Below, one piece after another: positions 43,597-52,398 of a DNA stretch of 64,000 bases (the first letter of the stretch is position 1; each line of letters opens with the position of its first letter). The stretch lies in assembly GCF_014303735.1 (NCBI RefSeq), contig NZ_CP060296.1:941501-1005500 (forward strand). Direction: 5' to 3'. The notes under the pieces are model-generated. The model searched no databases, had not been told where the DNA came from, and saw only the letters and a list, made by a program, of their open reading frames with translations. Source of the stretch: Variovorax sp. PAMC28562. Its GTDB lineage: Bacteria; Pseudomonadota; Gammaproteobacteria; Burkholderiales; Burkholderiaceae_C. A program made the translations under genes and the position numbers.

Positions 43597-43827
43597 ATGA
43601 CGACCGAAGGCGATCAGCCGGAGGACATCGCTTGCCTGTTCCGTAAGTTCGGCGGCGACCCGACGACATACAAGGAGTTCGCGCCACGCGACGAGCCCGC
43701 TGCCGATGTGGGCGTACGACCACTGATTTCGCCTTTCCCCGCTACTGCACCGGCGCCCGAGCCTGTGCCGCCCTCCGCCGCGACGGCACGGCGTGGCTTG
43801 CTGTCCCGATGGCGCAGACCCAGCTGA
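43597..43827 (+). CDS. Small BcsR/BcsP-like cellulose biosynthesis protein
   Basis: 76 residues: MTTEGDQPEDIACLFRKFGGDPTTYKEF, then a proline-rich tail. The motif DI-x2-LF-x2-FGG-x4-Y-x-E(F/I) is the hallmark I associate with BcsR, BcsP and BcsO, small regulators found at the front of bcs operons; the tail is like that of BcsP/BcsO. The last 19 bases overlap bcsA in another frame, giving tight coupling. In E. coli BcsR works with the MinD-like BcsQ, but no bcsQ lies here. The 233 bases upstream contain no convincing gene and probably hold the operon promoter. Confidence 0.7.
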   Translation: MTTEGDQPEDIACLFRKFGGDPTTYKEFAPRDEPAADVGVRPLISPFPATAPAPEPVPPSAATARRGLLSRWRRPS

Positions 43828-46010
43828 CCAACGTCGTCACGCTGCCGCCCGAGTCGCCACCGGCCGAGTCGCTGCTGCTCGACCATCCAGTGCTGCGCGT
43901 CGTCGCTTGGGTCGCCACCTTCGCGCTACTGCCCGCCGTCGTCATCACGCCGTTGACGCTGCACCAGCAGCTCACGCTGTCGGTTGTCATTTTGATCACC
44001 GGTCTCGTGGTCAACCGCTTTGCCGGACGCTTCGCCAGCCTGGTGCTGATCTTTCTTTCCGTGGTGGCATCGTCGCGCTACATGTACTGGCGCGTGACCG
44101 AGACGATGACCATGGACAGCGCGCTCCAGGTCGTGCTCGGCGCGGGTCTGTTGATGGCGGAGGTCTACGCCTTCATCGTGCTGCTGCTCGGCTATGTCCA
44201 GACCGCTTGGCCGCTCGGCCGCAAGCCCGTACCCATGCCGGCCGACCCGGCAGTCTGGCCGACCATCGACGTCTTCATTCCGACCTACAACGAGCCACTG
44301 TCGGTGGTGCGCCCGACGGTGCTTGCCGCGCAGGCCATCGACTGGCCGCGCGACAAGATCAACATCTTCGTGCTGGACGACGGGCGGCGCGAAGAGTTCC
44401 GCGTGTTCTGCGAGGCGGTCGGTGTCGCGCACGTCACCCGCACCGACAACAAGCACGCCAAGGCCGGCAACATCAACGCCGCGCTGAAGAACACCAGCGG
44501 TGAGTTCGTCGCCATCTTCGACTGCGACCACATCCCGACGCGGTCGTTCATGCAGATCGCATTGGGCTGGTTCGACCGCGAGCCCAAGCTCGGCATGGTG
44601 CAGTTGCCGCACTACTTCTTCTCGCCCGATCCTTTCGAGAAGAACCTCGATACCTTCGGCACAGTGCCGAACGAAGGCGAGTTGTTCTACGGCCTCATCC
44701 AGGACGGCAACGACCTCTGGAACGCGACCTTCTTTTGCGGCTCGTGCGCCGTGCTGCGGCGGACCATCTGCGAAGAGGTCGGCGGTATCGCCACCGAGAC
44801 GGTGACCGAAGACGCGCACACCGCGCTCAAGATCCATCGGCTCGGCTACAGCACCGCGTACCTCGCGCTGCCGCAAGCGGCCGGCCTGGCGACCGAAAGC
44901 CTGTCGGGCCATGTCGGGCAACGCATTCGCTGGGCGCGCGGCATGACCCAGATCTTTCGCATCGACAACCCGTTGTTCGGCAAGGGCCTGAGCTGGGCGC
45001 AGCGCCTTTGCTACCTCAACGCGATGCTGCACTTCCTGTACGGCCTGCCGCGCATCATTTACCTGACGGCGCCACTGGCTTACCTGTTCTTCGGCGCGAG
45101 CGTGATCCACGCGTCGGCCTCGATGATCTTCGCCTACGCGCTGCCGCACGTGTTCCACGCCAACTTCACCAACAGCCGGGTGCAGGGGCGGTTCAGGTAC
45201 CTGTTCTGGAACGAGGTGTACGAGGCGGTACTGGCCTGGTACATCTTCAGGCCGACGCTGGTCGCGCTCATCAATCCCAAGCTCGGCAGCTTCAACGTGA
45301 CGGCCAAGGGCGGCCTGATCCAGAAGCAATATTTCGACACCGAGATCGCGCGCGCGAGCATGTTGCTGATGGCGATCAACTTCGTCGGCGTCGTCGTCGG
45401 CTTGTGGCGCCTCACCTTCGTGGATGCCGACAACATCGCGACGGTGTGGCTCAACCTGGCGTGGACCGTCTACAACCTGATGATTCTTGGCGCCTGCGTG
45501 GCGGCCGCCAACGAGTCGCGCCAGGTGCGCAGCGCGCATCGCGTCGCGCTCGAAGTGCCGGCCACGCTGCACTTTGCCGACGGCCGTTCGATGCGCTGCA
45601 CCACCTCCGATTTTTCGACCGGTGGCCTCGCCCTCGACCTGCCGACCGAGGTGCTGGCCGAGGATGCGACGCCGGTCGAAGTCGCGCTCTATCGCGGCAA
45701 CACCGAGTACCGCTTTCCGGCCACCGTTCGCTTCAACAGCGGCAAGCGGATGGGCCTGCGCTTCGACCCCATGAGCTTCGCGCAGGAGCGGGCGCTGGTG
45801 CAATGCACCACCGCCCGCGCCGACATCTGGGTCGCGCGCTGGGGCAACCATCCGCGCATGGCGGCTCACCGCGTCATGGCACGTATCGCGCACATCAGCG
45901 CCATCGGATTCAAAGACATGTTCGCTCACTATCTGCGTACCGCCGCCGGCAAGTTCCACGCGCCGGCGCCCGCCACGGCCGCCCTGCGCGACGCCAAGGA
46001 CCCGATCTGA
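43809..46010 (+). CDS. bcsA: Cellulose synthase catalytic subunit (UDP-forming)
   Basis: 733 residues. A family-2 processive glycosyltransferase that polymerises beta-1,4-glucan from UDP-glucose and extrudes it through its own channel. N-terminal helices precede the GT core with VDVFIPTYNEP, LDDGRREEF (near 188), FDCDHIPTRSF (DxD, near 237), TVTEDAHTAL (TED, near 331) and GQRIRWARGM (QxxRW, near 371). A C-terminal PilZ domain (about 569-664) carries RQVRSAHR and DFSTGGLAL, the RxxxR and D/NxSxxG c-di-GMP-binding motifs. The enzyme is therefore expected to be c-di-GMP activated. The stop shares one base with the bcsB start. Confidence 0.97.
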   Translation: MAQTQLTNVVTLPPESPPAESLLLDHPVLRVVAWVATFALLPAVVITPLTLHQQLTLSVVILITGLVVNRFAGRFASLVLIFLSVVASSRYMYWRVTETMTMDSALQVVLGAGLLMAEVYAFIVLLLGYVQTAWPLGRKPVPMPADPAVWPTIDVFIPTYNEPLSVVRPTVLAAQAIDWPRDKINIFVLDDGRREEFRVFCEAVGVAHVTRTDNKHAKAGNINAALKNTSGEFVAIFDCDHIPTRSFMQIALGWFDREPKLGMVQLPHYFFSPDPFEKNLDTFGTVPNEGELFYGLIQDGNDLWNATFFCGSCAVLRRTICEEVGGIATETVTEDAHTALKIHRLGYSTAYLALPQAAGLATESLSGHVGQRIRWARGMTQIFRIDNPLFGKGLSWAQRLCYLNAMLHFLYGLPRIIYLTAPLAYLFFGASVIHASASMIFAYALPHVFHANFTNSRVQGRFRYLFWNEVYEAVLAWYIFRPTLVALINPKLGSFNVTAKGGLIQKQYFDTEIARASMLLMAINFVGVVVGLWRLTFVDADNIATVWLNLAWTVYNLMILGACVAAANESRQVRSAHRVALEVPATLHFADGRSMRCTTSDFSTGGLALDLPTEVLAEDATPVEVALYRGNTEYRFPATVRFNSGKRMGLRFDPMSFAQERALVQCTTARADIWVARWGNHPRMAAHRVMARIAHISAIGFKDMFAHYLRTAAGKFHAPAPATAALRDAKDPI

Positions 46011-48328
46011 TGCGCGCCGCTCTCGTTGCCCGTTCCGGTGTCATGTTCGGCATCGTCGCGCTGCTCGGTCTGGCGACTGCACCGGCCGATGTCGCATGGG
46101 CGCAAGCCCGGCCTGCGGCGAGCGCCGTGCCGGCATTGCCCGCGGCTGCTCCAGCTGCCAGCGGCGACCCCCGCACGCTCAACCTCACACAGCTCGGGCT
46201 CAACTACGCCATCAAGCTGCGTGGCGTCAGCGGGACTGTCGGCATTCCGTTCAGCGTGCGTGCCGACGAGCTCGTCACCGCTGCTTCTCTGCGGCTCAAC
46301 TACGCGTTCTCGCCGTCGCTCATTCCTGCGCTGTCGCACCTCAAGGTGAGCGTGAACGATGTCGAGGTAACGACCTTGCCGTATGGCGCGGCCGAGGCAG
46401 GCAAGCCGCAGACCGTCGACATCCCGATCGACCGCCGGCTCATCGCGGACTTCAACCGCATCAACATCGAGCTGGTCGCGCACTACACGAACGAATGCGA
46501 AGACCCCGACCACAGCAGCCTGTGGGCCACCGTCGACGCGTCGAGCGCGCTGACGCTCAACGTGACGCCGCTCAAGGTCACGAGCGACCTCGCGACGCTG
46601 CCGCAGCCCTTCTTCGACCGGCGCGATGTGCGGCGCGCGAGCATTCCGTTCGTCTTCGCTGGTGCATCGGCCTCTGCAGCGTCGACCACCGCCGCGCTGG
46701 GTGCGGCCGGCATCGTGTCGTCGTGGCTCGGCGGGCTTGCCGGCTATCGCGGCGCGACCTTTCCGGTGACGACCGGAGAGTTGCCCACTGCGGCGCACGC
46801 AGTCGTCTTCGCCACGCCCGAGAGCAGCATCGCAGGCCTCACCCTGCCAGCCATCGAAGGACCGACGCTGACCGTGGTCGACCATCCACGCGACCCGGCC
46901 TTCAAGCTGTTGCTGGTGATGGGCCGCAACGCCGCGGAGCTGACCACCGCTGCATCGGCGCTGGCACTCAACAGCCGCGCGTTCACCGGCGCGACATCGA
47001 CCATCGCCGACCTGCAGTTGCCCGCGCCGCGCAAGCCGCACGATGCGCCGCGATGGATTTCGAGTGACCGCGCCGTCATGCTCGGCGAGCTGGCACCGGG
47101 GCCCGTTTTCTCGGTGTCGGGCTACACGCCGGAAGTGGTCAAGGTCGATCTGCTGACCCCGCCCGACCTCTTCACCTGGCGCAGCCGCGGCATCCCGCTC
47201 GACCTGCACTACCGCTACACGCCGCGCGTGCGGCCCGACCAGTCGACGCTGAACCTGAGCGTCAACGACACCTTCATCGGATCGTTGCCGCTGCGTGCGG
47301 CCAACATGGCGAGCGATGCCTGGTGGAACGTGTTCGCGCTGAAGCTGCTGCCCGATGGCTCGGCCCTGCACAGCACCCAGCTGCATCTGCCGCCGCTCGC
47401 CATGGGCTCGCGCAGCCAGCTCCGGATGCACTACTACTTCGAGCAGCCGAGGACCACCTGCACACCCGTACTGGACAACGTGCGCGGCGGCATCGACCCG
47501 ACCTCGACCATCGACGTATCGAGCTTTCCGCACTACATCGCGATGCCCGAACTGGCCGCTTATGCAAATGGCGGCTTCCCGTTTTCGCGGATGGCCGACC
47601 TGGCCGAAACCGCGGTGGTGATGCCCGATCGCGCGGAGCGGGGCGACATCGAAACCTACCTCGCGCTGATGGGCCATATCGGCGACGTGACCGGCTACCC
47701 CGCCCTGCGCGTCACGGTCGGCTCGGCTTCCAACGTCGATCAGTGGGCCGACAAGGATCTGCTGGTGCTCGGCAACCTGAAGAACCAGCCGCTCTTCACA
47801 CGATGGGCCGCACAGATGCCGTTGCGGCGCGACCCTGCCGCAGCTGCAGGCCCGGGCGCCGAGCAGTTCCACATCGGTACCTGGTTCGAAGACACGCTGA
47901 ACCTGATCCAGGGCTCGCGTCAACGCGAAGACCTGCCCACCGGCACCACGCAGATGTCGGTGTTCGAAGAGCGCACCGATGCCGTGCTGGCGGGCTTCCA
48001 GTCGCCGCTTCGGGCCGGTCGCAGCGTGGTCGCGGTGATGGCCAACGAAGCCTCGCAACCAGCGCTCGTCAACGCGCTGCTGACGCCCGAGCTGCTGCAA
48101 CGCATCCAGGGCAGCATGTCGATCGTCCGGGCCGCACAGGTGAGCAGCCTGTTGAGCGGCGAGACCTACTACGTGGGCACGCTGCCGCCGTTCACCTGGC
48201 TGCAATGGAACCTGTCGCGCAGCCCGTTGCTGCTGGCAGGGCTGGTCGTGCTCGTCGCGCTGCTGGGTGCCGGCGTGTCCTTCTCCAGTCTGCAATTGCT
48301 GGCCCGCAAACGCTTGCGTCGCCAATGA
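46010..48328 (+). CDS. bcsB: Cellulose synthase periplasmic regulatory subunit
   Basis: 772 residues. The signal peptide ends near AWAQA; two carbohydrate-binding/flavodoxin-like modules follow. The recognisable BcsB stretches are LTQLGLNYAIKLRGVSGTVGIPFSVRADELV, FNRINIELVAHYTNECEDPDHSSLWATVD, and DVSSFPHYIAMPELAAYANGGFPFSRMADLAET. A single C-terminal anchor helix ends it (SPLLLAGLVVLVALLGAGVSF). BcsB docks on BcsA and guides the polymer through the periplasm. The ATG shares a base with the bcsA stop (TGATG), so I use it in preference to the long upstream in-frame extension, which lies inside bcsA. Confidence 0.96.
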   Translation: MRAALVARSGVMFGIVALLGLATAPADVAWAQARPAASAVPALPAAAPAASGDPRTLNLTQLGLNYAIKLRGVSGTVGIPFSVRADELVTAASLRLNYAFSPSLIPALSHLKVSVNDVEVTTLPYGAAEAGKPQTVDIPIDRRLIADFNRINIELVAHYTNECEDPDHSSLWATVDASSALTLNVTPLKVTSDLATLPQPFFDRRDVRRASIPFVFAGASASAASTTAALGAAGIVSSWLGGLAGYRGATFPVTTGELPTAAHAVVFATPESSIAGLTLPAIEGPTLTVVDHPRDPAFKLLLVMGRNAAELTTAASALALNSRAFTGATSTIADLQLPAPRKPHDAPRWISSDRAVMLGELAPGPVFSVSGYTPEVVKVDLLTPPDLFTWRSRGIPLDLHYRYTPRVRPDQSTLNLSVNDTFIGSLPLRAANMASDAWWNVFALKLLPDGSALHSTQLHLPPLAMGSRSQLRMHYYFEQPRTTCTPVLDNVRGGIDPTSTIDVSSFPHYIAMPELAAYANGGFPFSRMADLAETAVVMPDRAERGDIETYLALMGHIGDVTGYPALRVTVGSASNVDQWADKDLLVLGNLKNQPLFTRWAAQMPLRRDPAAAAGPGAEQFHIGTWFEDTLNLIQGSRQREDLPTGTTQMSVFEERTDAVLAGFQSPLRAGRSVVAVMANEASQPALVNALLTPELLQRIQGSMSIVRAAQVSSLLSGETYYVGTLPPFTWLQWNLSRSPLLLAGLVVLVALLGAGVSFSSLQLLARKRLRRQ

Positions 48329-49503
48329 ATCCATTCGATTCCTTCGCCGCAGACCGGCGGCGCTGGCTCGCCGGATTCGCGTTGTCGCCGCTTGCCGCGA
48401 GCCTTGCCGCATTGCCTCTCTGGACGCGCGCTGCCACCAGCGGCTGTGTCGCATCGTCCGACTGGTCGAGCTTTGCCAAACGCCACATCCAGGCCGATGG
48501 CCGCGTGATCGACTTCGACACAGCGCAGCAGCAGTCGACCTCCGAGAGCCAGTCCTATGGCCTGTTCTTTGCGCTGGTGCACAACGACCGCGACACCTTC
48601 GCCCGCGTGCTGGCCTGGACCGACGCCAACCTGGCGGGCGGCAGTCTTGCCACTCGCTTGCCGGCCTGGCAGTGGGGCCGCATGTCCGACGGCAAGACAT
48701 GGGGCGTGCTCGACAGCAATCCGGCTTCCGACGCTGACCTGTGGATCGCCTATTCCCTGCTCGAAGCAGGTCGCCTGTGGAACCTGCCACGCTATCGCTC
48801 GCTCGGCCGGGCCGTGCTGCAAATGGTCGCGCGCGACGAGGTCACGACGCTCGACGGACTCGGCCGCATGCTCTTGCCGTGGCCGCAGTCAGTGGCCAAG
48901 GGACCGACCTGGCGCCTCAATCCGAGCTACATGCCGCTGCAGTTGCTGCGCTACTTTCAGCAAGAGTCCCCGCGAGGGCCGTGGGGCGAGATTGCCGACA
49001 ACACGCTGAGCATGATCAGCGCCGTCACACCGCAAGGCTTCGCGCCCGACTGGTGTGCCTGGTCGAGCGACGACAAGGCTTTCGTCGCCGACCCGGACAA
49101 GGGGCCGGTCGGCAGCTACGACGCGATTCGCGTGTACTTGTGGGCCGGCATGCTGGATGCTGAGGACCCGGCCCGCACGATGCTGCTCAAGAGCTTCTAC
49201 GGCCCGCGCCGCGCCATTCAGCAGGGCAAGCCGATGCCCGAGTACGTCGACACGTCGACCGGTGTCGGCCGGGGCATCGGCCCGACCGGCTACACCGCGG
49301 CGCTGTTGCCGTACCTCAAGGCACAAGGCGCCGCCGTACCGTTTTTGCCGCCACCGTCCTCGACGCACAAGCCGCTCCCCTACTACGAACGCATGCTGAT
49401 CCTCTTCGGCCAGGGCTGGCTCGAGGGCCGCTTCGCCTTCGGCAAGACCGGCGAGCTGCAAACCCATTGGAAGTCTCCATGTCCTTCCGCACGACCGACA
49501 TGA
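48325..49503 (+). CDS. bcsZ: Periplasmic endo-beta-1,4-glucanase (GH8)
   Basis: 392 residues. The N-terminus has an RRWLAGFALSPLAASLAALPLWTRA pattern, a Tat-like secretion signal with twin arginine. The GH8 signatures are present: STSESQSYGLFFAL (acid Glu), WGVLDSNPASDADLWIAYSLLEAGRLW (Asp) and APDWCAWSSDDKAF followed by SYDAIRVYLWAGML (third carboxylate region). BcsZ trims nascent cellulose and is needed for proper export in several species. The ATG overlaps the bcsB stop by four bases. Confidence 0.95.
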   Translation: MNPFDSFAADRRRWLAGFALSPLAASLAALPLWTRAATSGCVASSDWSSFAKRHIQADGRVIDFDTAQQQSTSESQSYGLFFALVHNDRDTFARVLAWTDANLAGGSLATRLPAWQWGRMSDGKTWGVLDSNPASDADLWIAYSLLEAGRLWNLPRYRSLGRAVLQMVARDEVTTLDGLGRMLLPWPQSVAKGPTWRLNPSYMPLQLLRYFQQESPRGPWGEIADNTLSMISAVTPQGFAPDWCAWSSDDKAFVADPDKGPVGSYDAIRVYLWAGMLDAEDPARTMLLKSFYGPRRAIQQGKPMPEYVDTSTGVGRGIGPTGYTAALLPYLKAQGAAVPFLPPPSSTHKPLPYYERMLILFGQGWLEGRFAFGKTGELQTHWKSPCPSARPT

Positions 49504-52376
49504 AAACCCCCCTCCATGCGCCCTTCGCTTTGTCGCCGACCTCGGTGCGGCAACGCGCTCCGGCCCGGCAATGGATCGTCCGGCTCGGCTTGCTCGGTAC
49601 CTTGTGCGCAGGGGCCGGCGCCGGTGGTCCGGCTTTCGCGCAGAGCGACGCGCGTTCGGCCCTGATCGAGCAGGGCAACTACTGGCAGAGCCTCGGTCGC
49701 GCCGAGCTCGCGGAAGAGAGCTGGACGAAGCTGCTGCGCGTCGATCCGAAGTCGGCCGATGCGATGTACGGCATGGCGCAGGTCGAGCTCACGCGCGGCA
49801 ATGCCGAAGCCGCGCGCAGCTGGATCACACAACTGCAAACCGCACACCCGACCGATGCGCGTGTGGCGCGTCTGCAGCAGCAGGCTCGCCAGCCCGGTGC
49901 GCCCGCCGGCGACCTGCAGCGTGCCCGCGCCGCCGCGCAGGCCGGACGCGCAGCCGAAGCAGTGCAGCTCTATCGCGCGCTGTTCGGCAACCGGCCACCG
50001 CCGACACCACTGGCACTGGAGTTCTACGGGGTGCTTGGCGGCACGCCGCAAGGCTACGACGAAGCACGCAAGGGCGTCGCGCAGCTGATCGAAAGCCAGC
50101 AGGGCAACCTCAACGCCAGGCTCGCATTGGCGCAGCTCGACACCTACCGCGAGCCGAACCGGCGCGACGGCATCAAGCAACTGGCAGACCTGTCCAAGCA
50201 ACCCAGCGTGGCGGCCCGCGCCAGGGCAAGCTGGCGGCAGGCGTTGCTCTGGCTCGACGCCCGTGCGGCCGACGCCCCGCTCTATCGGGACTACCTCGCG
50301 GATCAGCCCGACCCGGCGGTGTCGGCGCGGCTCGGCACGCTGGCGGAAGCACGCACGGCATCGACCGCTTCGCCGGCCGCAAAGGCGCTCAGCGAAGGCT
50401 TCAAGGCACTCGACCGCGGCGACAACGCCCTCGCGCAGCAGCGCTTTCGGCAGGCGTTGCGTGCGCAGCCGGGTGCTCTCGACGCACTCGGCGGGCTCGG
50501 CTTGGTCCGCCTCAAGCAGGAGCGATTTGCCGAAGCCGAGCAGTTGCTGCGGCAGGCATCGAAGGCACCGAACGGCGGCAAGTGGGCATCTGCCTTGCGC
50601 AGCGCCAGCTACTGGACATTGATCCGCCAGGCCACCGCGACGCGCGACAGGAACGACACGACCGCCGCGCGCTCGCTGCTGGAGCGCGCTGTGAAGCTCG
50701 ATGCACGCGAGCCGGTCGGGCAGAACGCGCTGGCCGATCTGCGCCTTGCCGCGGGCCCGTTCAGCGACGCCGGGCAAGGCACCCGCGTGCGCGTCGAACA
50801 GGCGCGCGCGCAAGCCCGCGCCCAAGTCGAAGCGGGCGACAATGCCGGTGCGCAACGCACGCTCGAAGACGCGATGCTCATCGCGCCCGACAGCCCGTGG
50901 GTGCGGTTCGACCTCGCCAGCATCTATCGGCGCAACGGCCTCATGGCACAGGCTCGCGACCTGATGGACGGCCTCTTGCTGTCACAGCCCGACAAGCCGG
51001 ACGCGTTGTATGCCAGCGCCTTGTTCGCATCCGATGCTGGTGACCCGGCGTCCGGCCTGCAGTACCTCGATCGCATCCCCGCCAACGCCCGCACGCGCGA
51101 CATGTCGGCGCTGCAGAACCGCCTGTGGGCGCAAGGCCAGGCCGATGCGCTACGCGATGCCGGCAACCTCGAAGCCGAGCGCAGCGCGACCCTGAGCGTC
51201 GGCACCAGCTTTCGCACACGCGCCGGCGAGGCCGGCATGAGCAGGCTGTCGGACCGGGAGATCCCGATCGAGGCCCGCATCCCGGTCGGCAACGGCAAGA
51301 TCGTGCTCGGTGCGACGCCGACGTTTCTCGATGCCGGCACGCTGTCGCCGGCGTTCGGCGCGGCCGGTCGCTTCGGCGCCGGGCCGGCCGCCGCGCTCGC
51401 GCAACTGCAGGGCACCGCACCGGCCGTCGGCTCGCAGACCGCCAGCGGCGTCGGACTGAGCTTGGGCTATGAAGGCAAGAACCTGAGCGCCAGCATCGGC
51501 ACCACGCCGCTCGGCTTTTCTGAGACCAATGTCATCGGCAACGTGAGCTACGCCGGCCAGCTCAGCGACAACGTGTCGCTGAAAGGCGAGCTGTCGCGCC
51601 GCGCGGTGACCGACAGCCTGCTGTCTTTCGCAGGCGCCAAAGACGCACGCACCGGAGAGAAGTTCGGCGGCGTGGTCGCGACCGGTGGCCGGCTCGACCT
51701 GACGCGCGACAACGGCACCTACGGCTTCTACGGCTACGGCTCGTACCACGCGCTGACCGGCACCAACGTGCAGAACAACGATCGCGCCGAGCTGGGCGGC
51801 GGCATCTACGTGCACCTGATGAAGAGCGCCACGTCGAGCCTCACCGCGGGCATGAACATCGACCTGCTGCACTACGGCAAGAACCTGAGCTACTACACCT
51901 TTGGGCAGGGCGGCTACTTCAGTCCGCAGCGCTACATGAGCGTCGCGTTTCCAATCGACTGGACCGGCCAGTACGACCGTCTGTCGTGGCGGCTCAACGC
52001 ATCGTTGGGCGTGCAGTCGTTCACCCAGAACGATTCGCCGTACTTCCCGACCGACCCCACACGCCAGTCGGACGCTGCACGCGCGACCGCGGTCGCCACG
52101 GCGCTTGGCGTCAACAGCGCGCCGTTCACCGGCTCGTACCTGGAATCGAGCAAGACCGGCCTCGCCTACAACCTGGCCGGCCTGCTCGAATACCAGTTGG
52201 CCCCGCAGGTCTACCTCGGTGGTTTGCTGAGCTTCAACAATGCGCAGAACTACCGCCAGGTGACGGGCGGCGTCTACCTGCGCTACGTGTTCGGCGGTTC
52301 GTCGGAGGCAGGCCGGTCGCGCAACGGCGGCGCCACGCTGCGTCCGCTCAGCTCCCCTTACACGCCGCTGCTTTGA
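49500..52376 (+). CDS. bcsC: Cellulose synthase outer-membrane export subunit
   Basis: 958 residues from the ATG overlapping the bcsZ stop by four bases (MKTPLHAPFALSP). Longer starts at 49467 and 49479 are in frame but break the ATGA pattern seen throughout the operon. The signal peptide ends at AFAQS. About residues 45-560 are TPR-like helical repeats (LIEQGNYWQSLGRAELAEESWTKLLRVDPKSADA is the first). About 590-958 form an AlgE-like outer-membrane beta-barrel (VGLSLGYEGKNLSASIGTTPLGF, TYGFYGYGSYHALTGT, GGVYLRYVFGG). It carries cellulose from the periplasm to the surface and completes the minimal BcsABZC secretion set. Confidence 0.95.
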   Translation: MKTPLHAPFALSPTSVRQRAPARQWIVRLGLLGTLCAGAGAGGPAFAQSDARSALIEQGNYWQSLGRAELAEESWTKLLRVDPKSADAMYGMAQVELTRGNAEAARSWITQLQTAHPTDARVARLQQQARQPGAPAGDLQRARAAAQAGRAAEAVQLYRALFGNRPPPTPLALEFYGVLGGTPQGYDEARKGVAQLIESQQGNLNARLALAQLDTYREPNRRDGIKQLADLSKQPSVAARARASWRQALLWLDARAADAPLYRDYLADQPDPAVSARLGTLAEARTASTASPAAKALSEGFKALDRGDNALAQQRFRQALRAQPGALDALGGLGLVRLKQERFAEAEQLLRQASKAPNGGKWASALRSASYWTLIRQATATRDRNDTTAARSLLERAVKLDAREPVGQNALADLRLAAGPFSDAGQGTRVRVEQARAQARAQVEAGDNAGAQRTLEDAMLIAPDSPWVRFDLASIYRRNGLMAQARDLMDGLLLSQPDKPDALYASALFASDAGDPASGLQYLDRIPANARTRDMSALQNRLWAQGQADALRDAGNLEAERSATLSVGTSFRTRAGEAGMSRLSDREIPIEARIPVGNGKIVLGATPTFLDAGTLSPAFGAAGRFGAGPAAALAQLQGTAPAVGSQTASGVGLSLGYEGKNLSASIGTTPLGFSETNVIGNVSYAGQLSDNVSLKGELSRRAVTDSLLSFAGAKDARTGEKFGGVVATGGRLDLTRDNGTYGFYGYGSYHALTGTNVQNNDRAELGGGIYVHLMKSATSSLTAGMNIDLLHYGKNLSYYTFGQGGYFSPQRYMSVAFPIDWTGQYDRLSWRLNASLGVQSFTQNDSPYFPTDPTRQSDAARATAVATALGVNSAPFTGSYLESSKTGLAYNLAGLLEYQLAPQVYLGGLLSFNNAQNYRQVTGGVYLRYVFGGSSEAGRSRNGGATLRPLSSPYTPLL

Positions 52377-52398
52377 AGCGTTGCTTTGAGGCGTCGCC

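Noticed and set aside
44735..46009. An in-frame upstream extension of bcsB by more than 400 codons
   Set aside because: It lies entirely inside bcsA in another frame; the ATG at 46010 gives a proper signal peptide and overlaps the bcsA stop by one base.
45929..48790. A 953-codon minus-strand frame antisense to bcsB/bcsZ
   Set aside because: Arg-rich shadow without domains; the plus-strand genes are well supported.
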